Shown here in pieces: positions 21,694 to 33,004 of a stretch of DNA of 64,000 nt. Numbering within the stretch: position 1 is the stretch's first letter; the number at the start of each line of letters is the position of its first letter. The translations under genes were made by a program, and so were the position numbers. The stretch is from Cruorifilaria tuberocauda. Lineage: Eukaryota > Nematoda > Chromadorea > Rhabditida > Onchocercidae. The DNA lies in NCBI GenBank assembly GCA_013365365.1, contig JABVXU010000013.1, positions 310,001 through 374,000 of the forward strand. The letters run 5' to 3'. The notes below the pieces were generated by a model. The model searched no databases and had not been told where the DNA came from. It worked only from the letters and a program-made list of their open reading frames with translations.

Positions 21694-24448
21694 TTAGCGA
21701 ACCCTTTTCAGTAATGCGTTGCGCCTCAAACAAATTCTCATCTGATTTGATCGGGCGATTTGAGCCAATATCAGTGCACTCGCAAAACACATTCTTTCAC
21801 GTATTGCTAATAGCTTTAGATTAGCTGTAAGCAAATATTAATTAAATTACATTAATGTGATAACAAGTGATAATTAACGTAATTTCTTCTGTGACTTTTA
21901 AAATGTGTATGCGAAAACGAACGGCATCGATGAGCAAGTTCGATAGCGAAAATATCAACTCGCTTCGTGAACTCTCGGGAACGGTATCGACGTTCAAGAC
22001 CTTTTTGAAGAAAGAATTGCAATGTTGTAGAATAGTTGTGGCAAATCTGAATAATTCAATAATCTAATACGTAAGTAGAGTAATCGAAAAGAATGTTTAG
22101 CAAATTCATTGATTATTTCTGAAAGAAAGATTAGTTAACTGAGACATTTAACAGAACTATCCTATGAATGAAAATACTTCCTTCTTTCTTTTCGAACTTT
22201 CTGAAACAATTAAAATGAGAAATTAAAAAAGTTAATAAGTAATATTTTTGATGATATATTGTTATATGTAGAAATGTTAATATTACTAATATTGAAGAGG
22301 ACATCTGCAAAGGCAATTTTCATAATAATATATTTGTAGTGATAAGATTTCTTAATATAACCTCTTGTGTTAATTCACTAGTAAGCTGTCCAGTAGATTT
22401 ATCAAATATGATGGCATAGACTGGTGCCTTAGGTTGAATTAGCAATCCATTTTGTCGTTTACCTGAAATGAGACAAAATGAGGATTACTCTTTCAATGAT
22501 TTGCTGCAATTACATTATTTTATTGATCGATTCCCGCTGATTTTGCTTATATAATTTCAGCTAACTGTTTAGCACCGGAAAGAAAAAATGTACCTGCCTG
22601 AATCAAATGAATTCTCGTGTGATTGTTACGTTCGGCGAAAGATAGCCATGCCTTCGAATCTACGGGTTTCGCTCCAAAGGTTTTATCGTTCTAAAAAAGT
22701 TCTATAAGTAATATCAATCAATATAACTATTTGGCAGCGAGCTGTATACTACACTAATATCACCTGTAAAATTATCAGTGATTTAAGATGTCTTAGATCA
22801 GCGAGAAGTATCACTATCGATTCATCAAGATGTTGTGGTGAAACTGTTAAATGTTCCAAAAATAGAAATAATCCAAGTTGCAGAAATGGTCTGTACACTT
22901 TCGTCAAATTTATAATACACAGTGATGTGAGCTGGGAATCAAATTTATACAGAATCTGCAAATATTTCAGCTTAAAAATACTTTCCGAAAATATTCTGAA
23001 ATCTATCAGATTAATGATTTTAGATTAGATCTTGCTTACATTATAAAAGAAATCATGAAGATTCTGCACTGTTTCAACCTAATTTGCTAACTTTCTATTC
23101 CTTCCAACAATAATTAAAGTAATCTAATAGTAATTTTCCGTACATCATCAACGAAATCATTGCATTCATACGGTTCTAATTGAAGTTCCTGAAGTGATAA
23201 TTCAGTAAGACCATGCAAATGTGATAATAGCGACGATAAAGTTTTCAACATCTCACCACCTGTTCCAAATACCTATAAACATTTTAAATTAGCTATTAAA
23301 AAGCTCCAATACTTATTGAAAATTAAGTATAACTCTCATCATGGGTAATAAGAATATTTAAACATGATGTACTAGCATTTTTTCTTATTTGTTCGGAAAA
23401 AATAAAGTTCCTTTGTGTGATAGCAATTTTGTGAGGTAAGTTTCGTTGCACCAATATTAAAATATGTAAGTGTGAATTATGTAATTGAGATATTCACCCG
23501 TTCAGTTTGATCTTCACCTCGCACGTGCACATGAAGTTGCCATTTAAATGAAAAGGATCGAATTCCTTGAAGTGGTTTCTCAGATAAGTTTCTTTCGTAG
23601 TATTCCGAGAAATTAGTTAAAACTCGAATGAACTCGTATAAATTGAAAAGAATTGTTACCGGTTCAATTTCCAATATTCGCCATTTCGCTGTCGCTCTCA
23701 CTATTAGAAATCTTTAAGACAAGGATAGATAATTGATAAGATAATCGACAATTAATTATCGGAAATGTCAATATCGTTTTCAGTTTAATGTCGTAAGCAA
23801 TTTAAATGTTCATACTTTAGCGAATAATAATATAAGAGCTTCGAGTTCCAGTAACTGTAGCCAAATTATCAGATAACAGTTAACCTTAACTTCCAATGAT
23901 CAATCATATATTGCCATCCCGCATGTGACGTATATTTGCGTCGTGTGAACATTTTATCTTTGTATTGAAATCGTCGCCAAGGATAATCCTGTCGGCTTAT
24001 GCGATACCAATTCAAGCATACCTGAAAAACAGGTAAGGGAAATTGAATTTAATTCCATTTTAGGTAAATAATGCATTATAGGAAATATCATTCAGAATGA
24101 TTTGTTTTTTGCTTTTCGATTTTTTTAACGAAATCGATAATATCGCTTTTTAATCCTAGAAATTCATTTGGATTTTGATAAATTTTTTTGGAACTTTTGC
24201 AATTTATACAAAACAAAGAAGTAAATTAGTATTAAACACTTCCTTAAATATTTATTTTAATTAAATATTAAACTAAATTAAAAAAACAAAAAACAATTAA
24301 CCTGAGAACAGCGTCCCAAATTTTTAATGGGCAATTGCGAGAAAATTTCCTCCAACAATAAATCCGGTAAAAAAGCCCAGCCATAAGACTCTACCAAAGA
24401 ACTACACATGACTTCAGATAATTCTTCAACATCCTGCATATCATTCAT
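21694..24448 (-). CDS. F-box protein, FBXO33/FBXO39-like
   Basis: An F-box protein, expected to be a substrate adaptor binding SKP1 in SCF ubiquitin ligases. Nine minus-strand exons join with consistent phases: 24448-24302, 24021-23885, 23711-23498, 23272-23144, 22955-22764, 22690-22594, 22462-22362, 22046-21896 and 21824-21694. They encode 432 residues, similar to FBXO39. The F-box lies at about residues 24-60 (WAFLPDLLLEEIFSQLPIKN, then LGRCSQVCLNWYRISR), followed by WRRFQYKDKMFTRRK. Leucine-rich segments follow (LSSLLSHLHGLTELSLQEL; DSQLTSLCIINLTKVY), then WLSFAERNNHTRIHLIQ and KAPVYAIIFD. These match the order seen in FBXO33/39-type proteins. The C-terminus (LELAHRC-like, NLKLLAIRERMC, ILAQIARSNQMRI) closes the repeat fold. 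The ATG chosen at 24448 is the first in frame; an AG lies upstream. Which of the two vertebrate paralogues it corresponds to cannot be decided. Confidence 0.8.
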
Positions 24449-26140
24449 TAATTGCCATTCATAAATTACTCTTAGAAGAGCGATAAAATTCTTAAAAGAA
24501 TATAATTCCAATTATTTTCAAAATTTATTGGCAAATAAATGAAACAATAATGCATTATATAAGCCATTTCTATTTGAAATAGGTCATGAGAGGACTAGGC
24601 TTATAGAATTTTAAAAAGAGCCCATTATCTTCAAAGTAACGAAAAGAATGATTATTTGTTCAACTACTGAGGGCTGAAATGTTCGAAGTGGTGCAGTCAG
24701 CTGTTCACAAGTGATATGATCTTTCAATGAAAGCTTTTCGTGATATCATCCGATCGACAATGAATATTTTTGATGATATCATTGAATCGCCCAGAATTCA
24801 TCAACCAAACGATGTTGGAGAGATAAGACGAGAATCTTCATTCTTTTTTCTTTTTGAAAGTTTCCTTCCAGAAGTTACTTGTCTTCCTCACTGAGTAAGT
24901 GAGGAAGACACCAAGTTTAGTTCTGTTACAAAATATGATGAATCGATGCTGTTATAACGAAAATTTTTGATCTATGTGCTGCATTAGTCATCACGAAGTT
25001 TGAAAAAAGTACATGCTGATTGCAAATTCTTCATTCGCATGAATAACTTTGCATCACTTGGTGGAAATAATCGAAATGATTGCAAAATTTTTTATAAACT
25101 TTTCAAAAGGTAATTACTGCTAAAAGGTGCAAACTTGAATATTAATTTCCGCCTTGTTAGGTACATACAGAGCAATTGTTAATAAGGTGAATCATATGGT
25201 ATATTCATGTATGATAACGACTGGTTCGTTTGATTTTAACAAACACACTTTATTAAGCATACTTAGGAAATGCGTATATGTAACTGAACATACTGACAAA
25301 TTATAACTGGATTTAGGTGATTAATTAATTCACAAGGTATGAACTAGCTATCAATTATTCAGAAATGCTCAGTATCACTTTCCAGCATTATCAGTGATAC
25401 ACGGCTGATAAGCAAGACAGTTTTACTGATGACAATTGAAAGGTGTGAAGTGATTGCAAAAATGAAATCTTTTGTTATTTGGCTGAAAGGACAAACTATT
25501 TAGATGGAGTAATAATATTTGCCTTCCATAAACTGGTCCATTTCCAAATAATTTACACTTATCATTCTCCTATCAGTGTACAGATGACAAATACAACTAC
25601 TCGAAACTTTTTTTATTTAAATCATTTAAAATCACTTGATAAATGCATATAAAAGAAGAAGATAGAAGAAAACATAGATATGCGATAGAGAAAAAGAGAG
25701 ATAATGAAATTTGATTTTTTTTGAAAAATTCGAGAGAACGAGTCCCTTCTTGAAATTTCCATGATTGCTACAGATGAATTCTTAACATGAAAACAATGTT
25801 AATCGCATATTACACACAGCTGAAAAAAATTACTTGTTCTTTCCTCGTATTTTTTCAACTGTCAAACTCTTCAAGTTTAGTTAAAGCAAATTCAGGAAAA
25901 GAACTTATAAAGTTATCATATGAAATTTGATTCAGATAAAAATGAGAATGAAAATTAATTTGAAATGAAATTGAAAATTTACATCTCAGAATTAGTCAAA
26001 AACATGGAAGTGGTAATGCTAAGTATAGCAAAAAAAATTTTGATGAGAAAGTTGCTAACAAAAACATTTTGAAGAGTAGAAATGTTTTTCAAAATAAATC
26101 TTTCCTTCTATTAAATGTTCAAACAAAACTGAGATGCAAA
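24449..26140. other. Intergenic between F-box and MARVEL genes
   Basis: AT-rich and non-coding as far as I can see. It holds one short perfect inverted repeat at 24881-24911. Confidence 0.5.
24881..24911. repeat. Perfect 13-bp inverted repeat with 5-nt loop
   Basis: TGTCTTCCTCACT, spacer GAGTA, then the exact reverse complement. The stem is GC-richer than its surroundings and would form a stable small hairpin in DNA or RNA. It is too short for a typical microRNA precursor. Function unknown. Confidence 0.8.
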
Positions 26141-27478
26141 TCAAGTTAAATCAAAGAATCCTGAAGTAGCAAGAGGATAGAGCGGAAAAGGAATATTCGA
26201 GACTGAAGCGCAGTTGTTTAATTGGATGCTTCGCCCTGAAGAATCTTCACATCCTGCAGGAACAAAAGGAATAGGATGACGAGACAAATCTGAAATAAGG
26301 TTTATTAAACTAACTTTTAGTTCACTACAGTAGCGAATATAAATCTAGTAAGCTTAGAACTGACGAAGTCAGAAGACTGATCGAAATTCTTTTGTTTCAA
26401 TTTGTCGCTAAACAGGTTAAATAAGAACTGAAGTTTAACTGAATCAAACGAAGTTGAATATGTGAAGCTAGTAATTATAAATTAGTAATTATGCACCAAA
26501 GCCACTAATTATCATAATGAAAAATTTTCAGGAAGGATAATTTTGCGGGTTTAAACAATGATTTCATTTCAAAGATTTTTCTTCCTGTATTTCTTCATTT
26601 TGAAAAAGAAATGTATTTTCGGTGAATGAGAAAGCTGATGGAATTTAAATAAATAACTATGAAAAGATAATAGTTTTAAATTGGCTTTTTCCAGTAAAAA
26701 CAAAAGAAATTACGAACGGTAGAAATGATGAGAGTAGTTCGGCTGGTGTTCACTTCGATGATAAACCAGATGATAAGGATTGATGCAACCAGAAAAAGAA
26801 CCATGCATACAACCGAATATATTCGTTCCTAAGAAAGTTATAATAATATTACTATTATGCTCAAATGAATGATATTTTATATTTCAATCGATCGACTTTA
26901 TCTATTTTTAAATCATTTATTTCATGTCAAGAAAAAAAATCAATTTCCATTTCATTTTTCCGTTTCTCAATTCTTTTTCTGCTTTATACATCGATGAAAT
27001 ATTGGGGAAGCAAAGAGGGGAAAATTCCAATAATAAATAAATTTGAACCATTTTCCAAGCATTGATGTTGAGGAGGTTGACAATGAAAAAGACGATATTA
27101 ATGATCAGTACGACAAAGTTCAATCCGGAGCAAAATCCAATTCGACCTTCGCCGAAACATGAACGACCGCCATACCTGCAATACTTAATTTTCACTTTCA
27201 AGTTTCATGATGTTTCATGTTCCGCAATTGGATTATTTACTTCCGCAGGATATTTAATTGCACTAAAATCAGTGCGAATCCGTTTTTTTCTTTCATTCTT
27301 AAATTCACCATTTAAATTCTGTTATTAATCATCCTTAAATGGAATCTGAAACTAATTGCATAGAATACCATGAAGTGCAAAGGAGAGAGCAGATAATGAA
27401 GCCGAGAACAATTTGCACAATTTTGATAATACCACGACTGCTGCTCAAATAACGAGTGTTCAAGCTAATGTCACCCAT
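26141..27478 (-). CDS. MARVEL-like multi-pass membrane protein
   Basis: Four minus-strand exons join in frame: 27478-27369, 27175-27049, 26828-26714 and 26289-26141, giving about 166 residues. The start MGDISLNTRYLSSSRGIIKI leads into a first membrane helix (IVQIVLGFIICSLLC). An extracellular loop with two Cys follows (WYGGRSCFGEGRIGFCSG), then a second helix (LNFVVLIINIVFFIVNLLNI) and a third (VCMVLFLVASILIIWFIIEV). The order of helix, short Cys loop and helix with a small N-terminus resembles MARVEL/plasmolipin-type proteins of membrane traffic and junctions. The last exon is open in two frames. The phase-compatible one gives a polar tail; the other would give a short fourth hydrophobic segment (ICLVILFLLFLQ) but needs a different donor. 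The C-terminus is therefore uncertain, and family assignment is moderate. Confidence 0.62.
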
Positions 27479-30400
27479 TCTTTTTTGAAAATTGTTGATT
27501 GATGTTAGCTTAGTTTGTGAAATCCAATATCTGCAAAAATTTTGTCAACAATGAATTATACATTTTTTAGTGCAACTACGAAAATTTCCAGTTCAAAAGT
27601 TCCATATTTTTCCTAATTTGATGTTTTTCATACAACAAATAGCTAAAAGTAATAATAACAATGGAAGAAAAGAATGAAATCAAAGAACTGAAACAAATCA
27701 AGAATTGAAATTGAAATTTATAAATTAACATTTGTGAATCTATAAAAATGATTAGTCATCGATACAGCAAGAAGTGATGAAAAAGTTGCTAATAATAACA
27801 GTGCAACAGTGGTACATGACACTGCATAAATTTATAAAAGGAAGAAGAGATTGAAAAGAGTTACAAGGTCAAATGTCAATGACGGGTAAGGAGCGAGTAC
27901 AGAAGGAGTGAGTCACATCACATTTTGCATTATCTCTTATCATGATTCCTTGCATTCTCTAACATTTACATGTTGTCTCCTTTAACGATACCTTCGAGTA
28001 CTACAACTCTCGAGGAAACAAGAGAATGACTAATTGTCGAGAATAACGTATAGCTTTCAGAACATTCACCATCAGAATAAATTGCGTGAATCAAACATTG
28101 TAGTTTGCGTGTAAGAAATTTATTTATAATCAGTTATTTCCTTTCATTTTCCGGAATATTTCAGAAATTTCAGAAAACAAAATCCTCCATTTTCCGGAAT
28201 TAATGGAAAATCAAAATTGTTAAAGTGAAAATTCACTTCGTTAATTACGATGCTAACTGCAATAAAAATAAAAAATTAGTAATTCTGATGTTTTGCATTC
28301 ATTACATTTTAGTTTTTCATTTAAGCAAATGAAAACATCGAATAGCAATACTTAATTTATTATATAGCAGTTAATTAAATACCGTTACTATTGACTGAAT
28401 TATTATATAGCAATATCGCTATCAACAATTAATTAAGTTATTAAATAACAGTTAATCATGTTATGATCGATAGCAAGAACTTTTACAATTCCCTGCGATT
28501 AGTAAATAGAAAAAAGCTTTCGAAACATTTCTTCTAAATTAGTAGAACCTTATTTTTTCAAGCGTAGTAACATTTCAACAATCCGATCGAATGCATATTT
28601 TTATTTTAAAAATAAATTTAACAACTGTCAGAATGAAATTTCAATATAATCAAAATTGAAACTTCAATCAAATCCATATCTTTAAAAAGGAATTTTATCT
28701 TTATAGCAATATTTCAGAATGTGCAAAGTAAAACTCAAATTTGATTGCGTGATGACATTAGATCTTTAACGTTTGAGAAATGGAAGCAATTAGAATGATA
28801 TTCATTAAGTAGAAAAAATTTGTAGCATTGATTAGTATTTACTCCAACTGGAAAGATGACAGAATTAATAAACAGGTAGTAATGTTAGAGTAATAGAGAA
28901 ATTTAATTGCATGTATATCTAGATTCATTTCATTCCAACTTTTCTTTCATATTTACCTTGTAATCTTTATTTTTTGAAAAATCCTGTTAAATTCAAGTGT
29001 GCGTTTGCAGAAAGAAGAATATTTTTAAATTACTTATATGAATGATCTTTACTTATATGGATGATTACTTATTACTTATATGGCTTATCAATGCTTAAAC
29101 TTACAGATATATTAAATCAAAAAAAAAAAATGAATGAAACAAGTTGCAGATATGTGAATGGGTTTCTGAAAAATGAGAAGAAAGAAATTGATAGTAAACA
29201 AAATTTTTTGAAGTGATTTAAAACAGGTAATAACAATACCCAAACAACAGTTGTCAGGCAGTTGTCAATAATAACGATATGTGAAGAAATGAATATCAAG
29301 TCCGCAGATGGCTTATCGATTAATTGCGTTGGCTTGTTTACACTTAAAATCTTTGCTTTCTTACAGAACAGTTTCATACTATATTTCGAGAACTGAAATA
29401 AGAAGTATTGTAAAGTGTAGTGAGGAAGGCACTCATCATTTCCTCAGCTTTTCCACTGCTAATTACTTTTTTCGTTTTAAATATTAATTAAACCTTACAT
29501 CCTAAATTATGTAGAAAAGTCAGACTATTCTAAGATTTGAATAAATATTTCAGAGAAATATCCGTGAATGATAATGATAGTAATGTTTTTAAAAGCATTT
29601 ATATACTTTAGAAATAATTCCGAATTATCAAAACTAGAATGACTTGTTGATGACAGGTTATATTCTGAGAATAATTTTTACTTTTAATTGCTGGAAGAAT
29701 GATAGAATTATTCAAATTGAGAAAATGGCAAAAGATTGGTAAACATATTCTCTGTTATCACTATCACTTATCACCATTATTTCTACTTATTAATCATCGA
29801 TTGTTAGTTTTGGAATATTTCAGATTAGTTTTAAATATTAGTAATTACTTGCTAAAGTTTCAGTAAACATAGAAATGAAGCAAAGCGATGTATCTATCAC
29901 ATATTCTATAGGATCAATGCCTATTTTATCAATTAATATTTGGGTAGAAATAATGCTTATCACAATTTCGTTCATTCCTTTCGGCAAAATAAAGAAATTC
30001 CTTCTAGACGAAATGTTTAAAAAACTATTTTAAAACACACCTAACCAATATATATGTCCTGTTTAAAATGTTTAATAAATAGCAGTAGTGCAAAATATAA
30101 ATATAACAAAAATAAAACAATAATGAATAAGAGAAAAATTTTTCTGTTAAGCTATTATGATTGATTCATTCGAAATTTCTCAAGCCTCATCTTAAAAGAA
30201 AAAAACTGATAATCTGACACGTTTATTGCAACTTTAGCTTAGAATACATTCAATAGAGCTTCATTCTTTTTTGATTTCTCTAATCTCATATTTCAGAATC
30301 AACATTTGATAAAGGCTAATCCAGAAATCTGCAGAGTGACGTAAAAGTTTTGTTAATGATAGGACTTGGATAAACTTTATTATTAATTTACAATTTCTTC

Positions 30401-31118
30401 GAATTTTTCCGCTTCACATCGTTGATACTGATGGATATGTTTAAATTTATGTCTTCAGATATAGCATATAAAATGATTATCAGGCTATCCTGTTGTTTTA
30501 TTATCACTTTTTATTCCATATGATAAGTGAAGTTATGTTGCTGCGTAAAGTTTAAGGGAAAGAGGAATGAATCATCACTGTAAAATAACACTTTCCTTGC
30601 TGATTCATTGCTTAAAAACAGTTTTTATGTTTTGAGAAAAACTGCAATGCAAACATATAACCCTCACAATACTGCTAATGTGATGAATTTTCATTCTCTT
30701 CGAAAATTCAACGAGTTCCGATCAATAACATGATATCATTAATTTGATAATACAAGTGGATCAAGTAAAGACTAATCAATCAATGATTTGACTTTACCAT
30801 TTTCATATATGAAAAAAAAGAAAAAGAAAACGTAGAGAATTTGCACTAAACTCTCAGACAAACTGATCATTGATAAGCCTTATCATTTCATACTGATAAA
30901 ATAAGAAGCAAACAGATCATTGATGAAAGAACTAACGAATAACAGTAATATAAAGGAAACTACGACATGTATCAACTGTGCAGATGTGATAGAAAGGTCC
31001 ACTTAATCGAAGCCATCCACTCCATCCTCTCAGTGTAAACAAACTAACTGCTCAAATTACTTCAACATGTTTGAGGGTAAATAACACAGATAAAATTGAA
31101 ACGATCATTAAATTGTTT

Positions 31119-31138
31119 TTAATTAATTAATTAATTAA
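31119..31138. repeat. (TTAA)n simple repeat
   Basis: About five tandem TTAA/AATT units. Confidence 0.85.
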
Positions 31139-31577
31139 CTTGAAATGAATTCAATCAGTAAATAGGTAATTCAAAATGAGAAACATTCTTTCGTTTCTAA
31201 TTTTTAATACTTACATAATTATCATTGGTTGCCATTACAATTACCTACTTATTACTCATATCGCTGATACGAAATTATCGAATAGATTGAGAAAAAAAAA
31301 GAAATAAATGTGTAATGATTGATTGTTTGATGATTAATCGAATAATATAAAATTGGAAGTAAAATTAAAAATAGAAAATTTCCCTAAAAATTCAACTCGT
31401 AAAATCAATTTTAGTTCACATGAAGAAATTTAAAAAATTTTATCATAACAATCCAATTTTAAAGTAATTTCAAACAGCAGAAACTCGTGCGGTACACATT
31501 TCGGGTAGCAATAACAGCGTAATGCGTTATAGCTTCGAAATGGAGGTAACTTTGTATATTCCAGCTTGACAACAATA

Positions 31578-31616
31578 AAGGAAGGAAGGAAGGAAGTATT
31601 TTGCTTCGAAGGTAAG

Positions 31617-31647
<31 letters not shown>
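31578..31647. repeat. (GGAA)n followed by (GA)n microsatellite
   Basis: A short GGAA/AAGG run near 31578-31595 is followed by about 14 GA units at 31619-31647. It gives a spurious Ser-Leu repeat frame on the minus strand. Confidence 0.9.
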
Positions 31648-33004
31648 GCAGGGAGAATTCATAGTCATCGAAAATAAATAAATCCTCATAATCATTTGTC
31701 ATCATTGGAAAATACCTTAAATATATAATTTTACCAGTATTATTACAAGCTATTAGCTCGAAGACATGACATTTATATTGTTCGATAAAAATGATAAGAG
31801 AAGGAGAAAAACAAAACAAAAAAAAAATTATCAAATTTTGTTTAACTTTTAATTGAATTCTCTATAAAATTAAAAAAGATTGGTTTTCTTTTCCATTCGT
31901 TTCAAGTTGCACATTTAATGATGAAAATAGTAATGATAAGAAAAATGATAAAGAAGAGATAGACATATGCATGTTATTGTAAAGCGCTCTTCGCTTAACC
32001 TGAAAAAAGATCTGTTTAGATTAATGAGATTAGAAGTGATTCATTATTTCCTGCGAACCTTACAGAGTCTGCTAACAGCTGTTTAAAACTTGGCAGATGT
32101 GTCATCGAGATTTAGTAGAAACGACCTTTCATTATTATACTGTTGTTTATTCTATTGCTAATGATATGATGATATTGAAAATGTGAAGAAGGTAAGGCAA
32201 ACTAGAGTTTAATATCCTTTTATAATTAATGAATGTTTTAGTAAGATTAAATTCTGAAGATTAGGGATATAAGAATATCCTTTATTCGCTATTTTTCATT
32301 TCATTCCAATCGATATGTCAATTAAGCACTCAAAACGATTGGTATTCATAAATGCAAAATGAAATTCAGTTTAATTTTGGGGGATAGTTTGCTTATTTAT
32401 GATTGATTCATTTCAATATGATCTGATAGAATAGTAGGCTTTATAGATGGATGCAACAATTTCATCGTCTTTTTTATGTAAACAATTCTTCCGAAATTCG
32501 ATTTTTCACTTGCATTATCGAAGAGAGCTTAAAATATCGGAAATAATCGAATCAGAGATTATAATATCATTTAACAAGCATTTGTTAGCTTTGTCACTGA
32601 AAGATGAACAAAAGTCCATTTATGAATCGGCGAAATGATCTTATCACTTCCTTTGTACTCATCCGATTCATATCACTTAGAAAAAATAAACTTTCATAAT
32701 TGTTTCTCTTCATTTATTTAATCTTTTTAAAATTATAATTAAAACTATTTTAATTTTAAAATGCAATTTGCAACATTTATGGAATTTTGTTAAGAAACAA
32801 ATAATATGAAAGTGTTTAAAGAAACTTACGTATCATTCCAATTTTATACATTACCCATTTGACGCAATTCAGCATTAAATATCATATATTAAATGAAAAA
32901 TAAGCAACCCGATATGATATACACAGTGCTTTCTTCTGTAAACATATGGAAAGTCAGCAATTTTATTGTCTAATATTTTCACGATCAGGTAGCTTTCAGG
33001 AATT

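Larger units (their letters stand above)
27479..33004. other. Large intergenic region with simple repeats
   Basis: About 5.5 kb of AT-rich DNA between the divergent MARVEL (-) and alpha-mannosidase (+) genes. It contains TTAA and GGAA/GA simple repeats. No exon with splice support was found on either strand. Open frames at 31430-31834 (-) come from the GA tract. It must include both genes' promoters, but no recognisable element stands out. Confidence 0.5.

Noticed and set aside
31430..31834. 134-codon minus-strand frame with Ser-Leu repeats
   Set aside because: It is produced by the (GA)n tract and has no splice context or conserved residues.
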